Shown: positions 22,741-31,807 of the stretch, piece after piece | Numbering within the stretch: position 1 is the stretch's first letter | Layout of the letters: each line of letters begins with the position of its first letter | NCBI GenBank assembly: GCA_003136315.1 | Contig: PLDW01000195.1 | Coordinates: forward strand, 1 to 49,514 | Length of the DNA stretch: 49,514 nt | Source of the DNA: Gemmataceae bacterium | GTDB lineage: Bacteria; Planctomycetota; Planctomycetia; Gemmatales; Gemmataceae | Reading direction: 5' to 3' | Notes under the pieces: generated by a model | What the model was told of the DNA's origin: nothing | Databases searched by the model: none | What the model saw: the letters and a program-made list of their open reading frames with translations, nothing else | Made by a program: the position numbers and the translations under genes

Positions 22741-24894
22741 ATGCCCCTCACCCCCGCCGAGTGCCCCCTCAGCTCGCCCCCGACGGTCGCCTTGTATAAC
22801 CGGCTTGAGGCGGCAGTCGGGAAAGTCCGCGATCAGCTTCCGAAACTGTGGGCCACGGTCGAACAGAACCCGGGTCCGGCTGGCCGGTCAGCCTTGCCCG
22901 CCCGCACCGCCGCGCTCGCCGATGTCCTCCGACGGACGCGGTACAGGGTCGGATTTCTCGGTCGCAGCCAAGTCGGCAAATCGACCACATTCAACAATGT
23001 CCTGGGGGTAAGGAAAGAAGAGAGTCCGTCCAAGGAGGGTCGCGGGGAGCCGACTACCAGCGCCGTCACCCGACTGTTTCGGGTTTCCCCTGGGCAGCCG
23101 CCGTCCTGCCACCTGTTGTTCATGACCCAAGTCCAGTTCCAGGAACGGCGGGTCGATTTGTGCAAGAGTAACGGGATTCCTGAGATCCCGGTCGATGTGG
23201 CCAAGGACCATCGGGTGCTGTCCCAAGAAAATGACGCGCTTTTTGCCCAGATCGAGGCCCTCCGTACTGGCGCCCCGGACACGGCCGACCTCACCCTCAA
23301 ACACCGCCGCCGATACTTCGCCCGGCTGCTCAAGAGTTTCCGCCAGTTCGGAGAGCGGTTCGTCAGGCCCACTCCGGTCCGGGTGCCTGGGGAATACGCC
23401 CGGCGGGGCGAGTACGCAAACCACCCGGACGGTGAGGCAGCGAGCGAGTACCTGCTGCTCCGGGAGGTGGAGATCGGGTTCCCAACTGACCGGATCGACG
23501 ACAAACTTGAGATGATCGATCTACCTGGGCTCGGGGCTCAGACGGTCGAGGATGACTCGCTCACCTTGGCATACCTCCCTACTCTGGACGGCGGGTTGGT
23601 GTTCCAAAGTACCGAACAGGTTGCTTCGATCGAGGTGGTTCGGCTGTTGAGTGAGTTCCGCAAGGCGTTCCGCTCCGACCTGAAGGATCGTGTTTGGATG
23701 GTGATCACAAAGTTCGACGGGCTTAGCCAAACCACCTTGTACGGGGATGAAGCCAGCCCGGCCACGGTCTTCGACAGCTTGGACCGGACACTTCGGGACA
23801 GTGGGCTACCGCACGGGCAGGTGCTATTCGTCGGGAACGAGTATTACAAGACGTTCACAGCCGCCCAGGCCGCCCACCCTGGCCCGCTCCCACCTGACCG
23901 GATTCAGGATCTGCTCAAACTCCGGCCCGGGGAGGACGGCCGGCCGGAGATTCCGCCCGTACTTGAGAGGTATGAGGGGCTGAAAGCGGCATACCTTCAT
24001 GTGATCGCCGATGGCGGAGTGCCCCGCATTCGCGATGTGATCGGACAGACCCTGGCCGGGGCGGTTCAAGCGAAGGTTCAGGAGGACGCCCGGCGAGAGA
24101 TCCAAGATGTGGCTACTGGTTTGGCCCAGCGGGTATCCGCCGGGCGGGATCAATCGGCCATGAATCTGGACCAGATTGAGGCGGCGGCCAAGTGGGAGGC
24201 GGCGGTCGAGCGAGCTGCGGCCGCCGCGACTGCCTCCCGACTGACCGAGGCCCCGCTCCGCCGGCTCGGTCAACAACTGCGCAGTTTGTTCGCCAACCTC
24301 TCTGGCGTGGCAACCAGCCAGTCGCCGGACGAATTGGTTCGCAAACATAACGAGCGACTCGCCCCACTCCTTCGGACGAAAGCCGTTGCGGACGCCAAAG
24401 CCGAGGCTCTCCCAGCCGTTGTGGAAGTAGTCTGCAAATTCTTAGAAGACGAAGGACAACGTGAGGTCGGTGTCAGTGGCTTGCGGGAGTGGCTCCCGGC
24501 CCTGGTGTTGCCTGACGCCGGGGCTCCGGCTGAAGCCCTCCGAAAAGCCCTTGACCAGGACATCGTGCGGGCCGCCGACTGGCTCACGCCGGTGTTCGAT
24601 TCGTTCGACAAAAGCAAGTTGTTTACTGCGGTCCCGAAGCTCCAGCCAGCCGACCCTGGGTTCGCCCCAAAGCTATCGGCCGACGAGTACAAACGAATCA
24701 TGCTTGGGAAGCTCGACACGATGGTCGGAGAAGCAGCACATGCGATAGCCGAGCGGGTTCGGGCTCGGTTCGATGACCTTCGTCAGCAACTCGGTTGGCT
24801 CGGGAACGTCGGGTCGAACGATGCCCCGGGGGACACTGCGTTATACGACACCCTGATCAGGGAACTCGAGGGGATTGCCCATGACGCCGGGTAA
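22741..24894 (+). CDS. Dynamin-like GTPase
   Basis: A 717-residue GTPase. G1 is GRSQVGKS (74-81), a G2 Thr lies in EPTTSAV (about 105), G3 is DLPGLG (about 260-265) and G4 is TKFD (about 322-325). The long insert between G2 and G3 and the helical, Ala-rich second half (about 430-717) resemble bacterial dynamin-like proteins, which remodel membranes. No hydrophobic paddle is obvious. The stop overlaps the Hsp70-like start, so the two are probably translated together. SrfC of enterobacteria is a GTPase encoded with an Hsp70-like SrfB, which may be a distant parallel. Confidence 0.75.
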   Translation: MPLTPAECPLSSPPTVALYNRLEAAVGKVRDQLPKLWATVEQNPGPAGRSALPARTAALADVLRRTRYRVGFLGRSQVGKSTTFNNVLGVRKEESPSKEGRGEPTTSAVTRLFRVSPGQPPSCHLLFMTQVQFQERRVDLCKSNGIPEIPVDVAKDHRVLSQENDALFAQIEALRTGAPDTADLTLKHRRRYFARLLKSFRQFGERFVRPTPVRVPGEYARRGEYANHPDGEAASEYLLLREVEIGFPTDRIDDKLEMIDLPGLGAQTVEDDSLTLAYLPTLDGGLVFQSTEQVASIEVVRLLSEFRKAFRSDLKDRVWMVITKFDGLSQTTLYGDEASPATVFDSLDRTLRDSGLPHGQVLFVGNEYYKTFTAAQAAHPGPLPPDRIQDLLKLRPGEDGRPEIPPVLERYEGLKAAYLHVIADGGVPRIRDVIGQTLAGAVQAKVQEDARREIQDVATGLAQRVSAGRDQSAMNLDQIEAAAKWEAAVERAAAAATASRLTEAPLRRLGQQLRSLFANLSGVATSQSPDELVRKHNERLAPLLRTKAVADAKAEALPAVVEVVCKFLEDEGQREVGVSGLREWLPALVLPDAGAPAEALRKALDQDIVRAADWLTPVFDSFDKSKLFTAVPKLQPADPGFAPKLSADEYKRIMLGKLDTMVGEAAHAIAERVRARFDDLRQQLGWLGNVGSNDAPGDTALYDTLIRELEGIAHDAG

Positions 24895-27475
24895 CCCGAC
24901 GGACGTGATGGTCAAGGTCAAGGATCTCTGGCAGTTGACCGGACTTCGGCCTCACCCAGCCGAGAAACGGCTGCTGTCCGAGTGGACGGGGATACCGTCT
25001 GATCGGGCACCTGAACGATATTTGGTGCTTGTGGAGTGGGATGCCAGGCTGACGTACCTGCAAGTGGCCGTCTCCGCCTCGGGGGTGACGACCGATGTTG
25101 GCCGCCCTGGCAACTCGACCCCATTCAGTTCAGACCCGAGTGCCGCGGTCGCCCTGTTTACTCGGTATGGGTGGCCCGAAAATCGGATGCCCGAGTCAGT
25201 CCGGGCATCCGACCTGGACCAGCCAACAATGCGATTCCTGATCGCCGAAGTTCCAACCACCGGACGGTCGGCTCGTGGCCCGACCACAGAGACTGCGCTG
25301 GCCCTCATATTGACAGTTGACACCGATGACCAAGAGTTCCGGAGATACGGTAACTGGAAGACTCCTCTGGGTGGGGCAGCCTTCGACCCAGCCCCGATCC
25401 TGACAATCACCTCCTACTTCCCGCAGAATTCGACTGGTCGGCCAGTCAAGACCGAGGGTCACAGGAGGGTTCTCCTCCAACTCTCCCCCGCCACGATGAT
25501 GGAGGAATACACGGGATACTTGGCTCTGGACCTCGGTAACACGAACTCCGGGCTTGCGTTCATGGCCCCTGGGGATCCAGATGCGGAGAAGGTGATGATG
25601 GTCGGGGGGGCCGGTGTAACCCCGACGGCGGTCCGAATTCGCTCGGTGGGGGTAGTTCCGCCCCCAGTCAAGCCCGCTCCTGGCAAACCGGCCGGCGGCC
25701 CCTTGATCCCCACCGCCGAATACGAAATTGGGTACGATGCGATGGTCGGGGGCAGCGGTACCTTGGTCCTTGGAGCAAAGCGGTTGCTGGCTGCCCCGGA
25801 CACGGCCCCCGATCCGGGCTACACGGTTTCGGTCGGTAGCCGGGAGCAAGCCATCCCCCGACAACTCCCAGCAGAACTGTTTATCACCGGGATGCTCCGG
25901 AAGTTCCACGCGGAAAAGCAAAAACGGATCACGCGGCTGGCCGTCACCTGCCCAACGACGTTTACCGATCGTGAGATCGCACAACTCACCGAAGTCGTCT
26001 TCCGGGCGGCGATCCGTGCAATGAGGTTTGACAAATACCCGCCCCCGGCGATCGCCCAGAAATTGAAGGACAGTATAATCCCACTGGTGATCGACGAGGC
26101 ATCGGCGGCAGCGTTTTTCTTCCTCTACCGGGATTTCATCCGAGCCGTTGGGGGTACTCGTGGTGTCAGGTATATGTATCCGAAGGGGGTAAACCTGCTG
26201 CTGTATGATTGCGGGGGAGGGACGACAGATTTAGCTCTCGTTCACTTGCGCCCCGCGTCCAAAGAGGATCTTGACAAAGCTGAACGGGGTGGGGACACCG
26301 CAGCCTTCACCCACCTCCACATTGACGTACTCGGACGGACAGGGATGCGGGGGTTTGGCGGGGATAACATCACGCAAGCTACTTTCCGCCTGATCAAGGC
26401 AAAACTCGCGGCCGGCAGTGGTGACCCGCCAGCGCCACGGGTGCCCGACGACCCGGCCTTGTTGAAGTCGTTCCTGGATGATCCCGATACGCAAGAGCGG
26501 ATTGATGCGGTCATCCCCACCCGATTCCGAGATCCGAATAATCCGACTCGCAAGCGACCAGAATTGAGACGGGATCAGATCGAAGGCCGCGAGGCCAATC
26601 ACCTGGAGCTATGGCAGTGGGCCGAGGCTGTGAAGATCGCCTTATCCGTCCCTGGGACGAGTGAAACGACGGTCGCCCCCGTCCAGGAGCAGGAGGGGAG
26701 ACAATCCCTCTTGCACGTTCTCGCCACGGCGTGGGGTTCCGACCACGACGATGCTTTCGTGCGGGCGGCCAGCGTAAAAATTCGGCGAGACGAACTCGAC
26801 GAATTGGTCCGCGACTCCGTCAAAGAAAGTGTCGATAAGGCCAACCGCCTGATCACTGATCGGCTCAAGGGAGGGGAAATCCACAGGGTGTATGTGGTAG
26901 GGAACGCGGCCCGTTATCCGCTGATCCGGGAGATGATTGAGCAGGATCTCCAGGCCCGATTTCTGACGCCGGGCGAGGGGATCGACCACCGGTTGGTACT
27001 CGATTCCGGTAACTTGAAGCACGCCGTTGCCAAGGGTGCCGTCATCGCCCTCCGGTTGCTCGGTGAAATGGAAGGGTTTGATGTCTCGTACGACCGCGAG
27101 TTGATCCGTCGCCTTCCGCACCACATCGGCTACCTGAACATGAGCCGGGAGGTCAAGCCGCAACCGGTCTACCGAGAACACGAGCGGTATCAGGATCTCA
27201 AGCCGATACCGATCCCGGTCCCGAAGGCGATCCCCGGGCAGAAGCGAATCGGGGCGGGGTTTGCCTTGTCCCGTCAGTGGCCCGGCGAGGATACCTGGGA
27301 GCGATACATCCGCTTCCAGTTCGACCAACCGGTCGATGGCCCGCTGCAACTCAAACACGAGCCGAACCCGCCGCGGTTTGTCCTACGGGACGAAGGAAAA
27401 TCGAAGCAGGAGGCCGTCGGGGTGGAGGAAGCCCTCGCCGAGTACGTTTCCCCGGCCCAACAGGGCTTATACTAA
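24881..27475 (+). CDS. Hsp70/actin-fold ATPase (SrfB-like)
   Basis: An 864-residue protein from ATG 24881, with GAGGGG upstream; the two codons before it are part of a TTG frame. An N-terminal ~205-residue domain has no clear match. Then follow the actin-fold motifs: YLALDLGNTNSGLAF (phosphate 1, about 212-226), LLLYDCGGGTTDLALV (phosphate 2, about 439-454) and VYVVGNAARYPLIREMI (adenosine motif, about 669-685). There is no peptide-binding domain like DnaK's; the C terminus (about 730-864) differs. It probably uses ATP to control a partner, and the neighbouring GTPase is the obvious candidate. Confidence 0.75.
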   Translation: MTPGNPTDVMVKVKDLWQLTGLRPHPAEKRLLSEWTGIPSDRAPERYLVLVEWDARLTYLQVAVSASGVTTDVGRPGNSTPFSSDPSAAVALFTRYGWPENRMPESVRASDLDQPTMRFLIAEVPTTGRSARGPTTETALALILTVDTDDQEFRRYGNWKTPLGGAAFDPAPILTITSYFPQNSTGRPVKTEGHRRVLLQLSPATMMEEYTGYLALDLGNTNSGLAFMAPGDPDAEKVMMVGGAGVTPTAVRIRSVGVVPPPVKPAPGKPAGGPLIPTAEYEIGYDAMVGGSGTLVLGAKRLLAAPDTAPDPGYTVSVGSREQAIPRQLPAELFITGMLRKFHAEKQKRITRLAVTCPTTFTDREIAQLTEVVFRAAIRAMRFDKYPPPAIAQKLKDSIIPLVIDEASAAAFFFLYRDFIRAVGGTRGVRYMYPKGVNLLLYDCGGGTTDLALVHLRPASKEDLDKAERGGDTAAFTHLHIDVLGRTGMRGFGGDNITQATFRLIKAKLAAGSGDPPAPRVPDDPALLKSFLDDPDTQERIDAVIPTRFRDPNNPTRKRPELRRDQIEGREANHLELWQWAEAVKIALSVPGTSETTVAPVQEQEGRQSLLHVLATAWGSDHDDAFVRAASVKIRRDELDELVRDSVKESVDKANRLITDRLKGGEIHRVYVVGNAARYPLIREMIEQDLQARFLTPGEGIDHRLVLDSGNLKHAVAKGAVIALRLLGEMEGFDVSYDRELIRRLPHHIGYLNMSREVKPQPVYREHERYQDLKPIPIPVPKAIPGQKRIGAGFALSRQWPGEDTWERYIRFQFDQPVDGPLQLKHEPNPPRFVLRDEGKSKQEAVGVEEALAEYVSPAQQGLY

Positions 27476-27490
27476 CCGCTTGAGGGTGGG

Positions 27491-30400
27491 ATGCGTGTGG
27501 ACCAGGCAGACCTGGACAGCCTCCGGGCAGCAGTTCACGAGGCGGTCACCCAGTGGCAACTGCTGCTCGGGTTTGAGCGTTACGCCCGCGGCTGTCCTGG
27601 GCCGGACGGAACGGGGGCAGTCGCAGTCGCGGCCAAGACCGCAGCCGCCCGCGGGCCGTTGCTCCCCGGAGGAGGGCCAGAGGGGCTTGATCGCCCACTC
27701 TCTCCTCCTGTCGATGCCCGCTTTCGGGATCTTCTCGTGGGGGCATTCACGTCAGGGCAACCCAGTTCCCCCAACACGGACCCAGCCAAGGTCGTCAGCG
27801 CCTGCTACGACGCAGCACGCCAAAGTGGACAGCTCGAACTCCCGTCGGCAGTGTGGCCCTACCACGCCGACGACTGGTATCCAGTCGCGTGGGTCTGGGC
27901 CGCTGAAGCGCTTTATCAGTGGGCCACAGTCCCACCCCCCGCAGCTCCGGTCGATCTCGGATACGACCCTCAATTGGTGGGGGAGATCCATCGCTGGGTC
28001 GGAGCGAATAGCAGCGATAGACTCGCTCAGACACACACTGCTCAGGCCACGATCCTCCTCCGCCGTGCGGCGGAGGCGCTCACCCCTCGGTCGATCCCCA
28101 CCCCCGACGCCGCCTGGAGAGCGGCTGACTGGTATCGGCTCATGCAACTCGTTGTTGGGCTCCCCCCCTCGTGGCCACCAGTCCAGATCGCCGCGTTTCG
28201 GCGGGAGTGGGGGAGACTCGCCCCGAACCACCTGGACCCGTTCAGCCCCGAACGGTGGGCTCGCGGGGATGGACAGCGAGACTTCCAACAATGGCTGAAG
28301 AAGTCCAGGGAGAACGCTCGATTGCGGCTAATCGACCGGCTCCTGGCTATCCTGGACGATTTGGATGCGGGTAGCCAACTCCCGACTGAAGTCTGGAAAG
28401 AGGTCAAGGCGTTCGCCGTCAGAGTCAGTCCTCTCGGCTATGGCCAACCCCGGTTAGTGCGTGATCCGACGGCCGCTGAATCCGCCGAGTGCAAGAAGGT
28501 GGAGTGGGCTGGAGAGGTCGACACCCTCAAGTCGTCCGGGTGGGTGTTGGAGCGAAGTCAGTCAATCCAGGTCATCCGTCCGGCGGTCATTCAGGAATCC
28601 CGGCCACCGCCAGATGTGGTCGAGCTAGTCAAAAAACTCGCCCGGGCAGTCGAAAAGCAGGATCCCCGATTGGCTAAAGACTGTCACGCCATCGCGGTCA
28701 CCACAAAGACTGTGGACTGGGCAGAACGGCTTACCGCGGCGACCGCCGTCGAGTGGTGGCGTGTGCTCCAACGGGGGCTTGGCTGGGCGGTGGAAGACCC
28801 CAGCCTGAAGGCGGATGTCGTGAAGCTGGTCGAAGCCTGCCAAAAGGTTGGGCTAACGCTAGTCGATCTTGAGCCACCTGGACCCGGCCAACCCTCTGAG
28901 GTTGCTGGATGGATCGCGTACCCGGTCTCGTCGGCTGACGGCCCGACGCCGCTTCCCCTCCCACGCGGGGCGAACAATTACGGGGTTGGGCTACGGTATC
29001 CGGGGAGTGACACGATTTTACTGCCTGATGGCTGGCTGAGGATCAGCCAAAATCGTCTCAACGCAAGTCCTCTGTTTCGTTGGCGGGAGGCCGCCGAAAT
29101 GAAGCTGAACGAACTTAGGGATCAGGTCAAGGAATGGCACGGGTGGGCGAAGATCGACTCCATCGTCCTGGATGCCGCTTACACCCGCTCCGAGGTCGAT
29201 CCGACGCTAGCGGTCGAACTGTTCACGTCTCTGTGCGACCAGATCAATGAGACCGGGATTGGGGAGCTGTTCCGCGCGCTTGCAAGGATGCTCTACGACC
29301 AGCTCAAAACCGATAAAGCAACCCGGATCCGCCCGGCACTGAACGACCGACTCAAGCCAGAGTCCCTGACGGCCGAACCCGAACCGGATGTGGAGGTTCA
29401 GTGGAAGACATCGACCGAGAAGCCTGGCGAGAAGCCTGGCGAGATCTTGCGAGTCCTGCGGTATGGCATCGGGAAACGGCCCCCGAAACTCGAATTGTTG
29501 GCCGGCCCGACGGGGGACAAAGTCGCGGACTTACTCACCCTCGAACCCTGTCCGATCCCGACGCCCGAACTCGATAAGTTGGTCAAGGCCGTTCGGAATG
29601 TCGTTTGGGCGAAGGGGAGCCGCGACAAAGCGTTGAGAGCAGCCTTTGCGGACTTTGACTCGTTTCTGCTCAGTGATCGCGCGTGGGGCTGGCTGACTCG
29701 GTTGGCCAGGACCGTCACGGCGGGGACCGACACGCCCGAGCGAGCCACCGCTCGGGCGTGGTGGAAAGTATTGTTCGGGGCCGAGAGGGTCGAGGTCGTC
29801 CAGGTTTACCCCGTCATCAACCAGGACACATGGGAAGTGACCTGGCCGGCAGACGTGCCCTGGGGATCCGAGGTTGAGTGGAAGCCGGACGCAGCCGTGA
29901 TCGGGCATCCGGTCGGGCAAGTCGGCCGATTCGCGACTGTTTCCGAAGGAGCACGGGGCGATTTCAGCCTCGGCCCCCTGATCAACCGCGGCCCTGTGTA
30001 TCGCTACAACGGCGTTGCTGAGGCTGCAAAACCGTTCGGGAGCGAACTGAAAGCACCACTCGCAGATCTGTGGGCTGCAACGGTGGGGTTCGTCCTGACA
30101 GGCCGTGCTCCCACTGATAAAACCCTTGTAAAAGATCTGCTCGACCGGGCAGCGGCGGACATTGCTAAGGGCGAGGACGACAGGACTACGGCCGCCACCC
30201 GCCTGGCTCTCGCGGTCGGAAAATGGCTCGCTGCCGTCTCGTTGCGGCTACTCCCAACAATTTGGGATCCGAACCGCCCGTCTGTGATCAGCAAACTGGA
30301 ACACAGGGAGCTCGAGGTCGGCCCAATCGTCTATAACCATGCCAAGCCAGGCGAGTGGATCCTCAACCGGTTTGGGATCGGGAGCGGGAAATCAGACCAA

Positions 30401-30847
30401 ATACTCCGACTGGCCACGGTCGCCAAGTCGGCGGGTCCAGAGCCGAAGGGTTTGGCCGAGTTGAGAGAGGCCCTCGCTGCCATCCGCACACCGGAAGCAG
30501 AGTCTCTCAACAAACTGATCGATGGGTGGGCAGAGGCTTCCGCTACCGAGAAATTCATCCCCGCCGCGACAAATTGGTACATGAAGTTCTGGCGCGCTGC
30601 AGAGCTTACGATAATCGATTCCTCGTTACCTCCGCCCTGGAAGAGGGCCGCTGTCGCGATCGCAAGTCTCCTTGAGGAGTTTCAAATCACCACGTTCTCT
30701 CTGAAGAAGTGGGAAGATGTTCTGGATGGGTGGGCCGAGAAGGTATCCTCCGATGCCAGGTCCAGCAAGGTCCGGCGGGTACTCCGCCCGGGTCTATCGA
30801 AAGACAAGAAGACACTCGTGGTAAGGGCTCTCGTTGAACTGGAGTAA
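27491..30847 (+). CDS. Very large protein (1118 residues) of unknown function
   Basis: A soluble, mostly helical, Trp-rich protein with no TM or signal peptide. Two regions look beta-rich and similar in style (about 335-370 and 770-820, with VEWAGEVDTLKSSGW and VEWKPDAAVIGHPVG). No known domain is recognised. It starts 15 bases after the Hsp70-like gene, so it is likely to act in the same complex, possibly as a scaffold, co-chaperone or exchange factor; this is inference only. Confidence 0.65.
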   Translation: MRVDQADLDSLRAAVHEAVTQWQLLLGFERYARGCPGPDGTGAVAVAAKTAAARGPLLPGGGPEGLDRPLSPPVDARFRDLLVGAFTSGQPSSPNTDPAKVVSACYDAARQSGQLELPSAVWPYHADDWYPVAWVWAAEALYQWATVPPPAAPVDLGYDPQLVGEIHRWVGANSSDRLAQTHTAQATILLRRAAEALTPRSIPTPDAAWRAADWYRLMQLVVGLPPSWPPVQIAAFRREWGRLAPNHLDPFSPERWARGDGQRDFQQWLKKSRENARLRLIDRLLAILDDLDAGSQLPTEVWKEVKAFAVRVSPLGYGQPRLVRDPTAAESAECKKVEWAGEVDTLKSSGWVLERSQSIQVIRPAVIQESRPPPDVVELVKKLARAVEKQDPRLAKDCHAIAVTTKTVDWAERLTAATAVEWWRVLQRGLGWAVEDPSLKADVVKLVEACQKVGLTLVDLEPPGPGQPSEVAGWIAYPVSSADGPTPLPLPRGANNYGVGLRYPGSDTILLPDGWLRISQNRLNASPLFRWREAAEMKLNELRDQVKEWHGWAKIDSIVLDAAYTRSEVDPTLAVELFTSLCDQINETGIGELFRALARMLYDQLKTDKATRIRPALNDRLKPESLTAEPEPDVEVQWKTSTEKPGEKPGEILRVLRYGIGKRPPKLELLAGPTGDKVADLLTLEPCPIPTPELDKLVKAVRNVVWAKGSRDKALRAAFADFDSFLLSDRAWGWLTRLARTVTAGTDTPERATARAWWKVLFGAERVEVVQVYPVINQDTWEVTWPADVPWGSEVEWKPDAAVIGHPVGQVGRFATVSEGARGDFSLGPLINRGPVYRYNGVAEAAKPFGSELKAPLADLWAATVGFVLTGRAPTDKTLVKDLLDRAAADIAKGEDDRTTAATRLALAVGKWLAAVSLRLLPTIWDPNRPSVISKLEHRELEVGPIVYNHAKPGEWILNRFGIGSGKSDQILRLATVAKSAGPEPKGLAELREALAAIRTPEAESLNKLIDGWAEASATEKFIPAATNWYMKFWRAAELTIIDSSLPPPWKRAAVAIASLLEEFQITTFSLKKWEDVLDGWAEKVSSDARSSKVRRVLRPGLSKDKKTLVVRALVELE

Positions 30848-30850
30848 GTG

Positions 30851-31774
30851 ATGGCCGAAAACGACCTGACCGCGGAACTCCCGCAGGTCCGAAACTGGTG
30901 GGTGGCAGTGGTAACCGGCATCGCAGCGGCAACCGCGGGGGCTGCCGCTGCGAACGCTGACGCGCTCGCCGGGGTGGCCGCCTTGGCCCCGCTGCGTCAG
31001 GGGATCGGACCGTATAATAACTGGGCCGTGCTCGGCGGAGTGGCCGCGATCGGCGGTCTCGCCTGCTTGCTCGCGGCCGATATGTGGGTGCTGTCCAGGT
31101 GGGCTGTTGAGGTGCGACGATTCGACCCACCAGAACTACCGCCGAACGGCTGGCTTGACCGAGCGTACCAGCACTGTCTCGGTCTCGCCAGCATTGGGCA
31201 AAGGAGCACCATCGACGAAATCCGCCAGCAGATCCGGGTCCGGTCGGAAGAGTACCGACACGCGGCGGCAGTCGGCTGGCTGTTCAAATACTACCTCTTG
31301 GCGTTCGTAATACCGACTGCCGGACTCGGCGTGGCGATCCTGAACCTGCGGACGGCCGGTCCAGCGTTCCCGGTCGCTGAGATCCTCTGGCCAGTGGCTG
31401 GTGGCACACTCGCGGCTGGAGCCATCCTCGTTATCGCCCTCCTGTATTCGCGTTCCATTACGAAAACAATTAATATTTGGCGCGATAAAACGATCAGGAC
31501 GGCGAACGCTCAGATGTCTGGCCCGGTCGTCACCCCCCCCGTCCCCGTTCGTCTGCCCTCACCACCCGCGTCCGACCCCGCTCACCAGTTCGCTCTACCC
31601 GCAGCACCACCCGCGTCCGACCCCCCTCGGGAGTGGTCGGACGAGCGACCAGAACCGGCGCAGGAATGGGACGATGTACGGCCACAGCGGGCAGCGGCCC
31701 CAGTACCCCCCCCGCCACCCCCAAGCGATGACCAGTTCGAGGACTACTACAGCGTGTTCGGCAAGAAGCCGTAA
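30851..31774 (+). CDS. Multi-pass membrane protein with proline-rich tail
   Basis: A 307-residue protein from ATG 30851; the GTG at 30848 is an alternative. Four hydrophobic segments lie near residues 18-45, 58-80, 145-165 and 175-198, with a helical domain between the second and third. A cytoplasmic Pro/Asp-rich tail has repeats around HPRPTPL-like DNA (PPASDP occurs more than once in the protein) and ends DQFEDYYSVFGKKP, a possible interaction peptide. It may link the soluble NTPases to the membrane. Confidence 0.6.
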   Translation: MAENDLTAELPQVRNWWVAVVTGIAAATAGAAAANADALAGVAALAPLRQGIGPYNNWAVLGGVAAIGGLACLLAADMWVLSRWAVEVRRFDPPELPPNGWLDRAYQHCLGLASIGQRSTIDEIRQQIRVRSEEYRHAAAVGWLFKYYLLAFVIPTAGLGVAILNLRTAGPAFPVAEILWPVAGGTLAAGAILVIALLYSRSITKTINIWRDKTIRTANAQMSGPVVTPPVPVRLPSPPASDPAHQFALPAAPPASDPPREWSDERPEPAQEWDDVRPQRAAAPVPPPPPPSDDQFEDYYSVFGKKP

Positions 31775-31807
31775 TCGACCCGATCAAGGCCCCTCAAGGA
31801 CAACCCG

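Noticed and set aside
22741-30847. Calling the GTPase, Hsp70-like and large genes outright as srfC, srfB and srfA
   Set aside because: Only the general fold types and adjacency agree; gene order and sizes differ, so the names are not justified.
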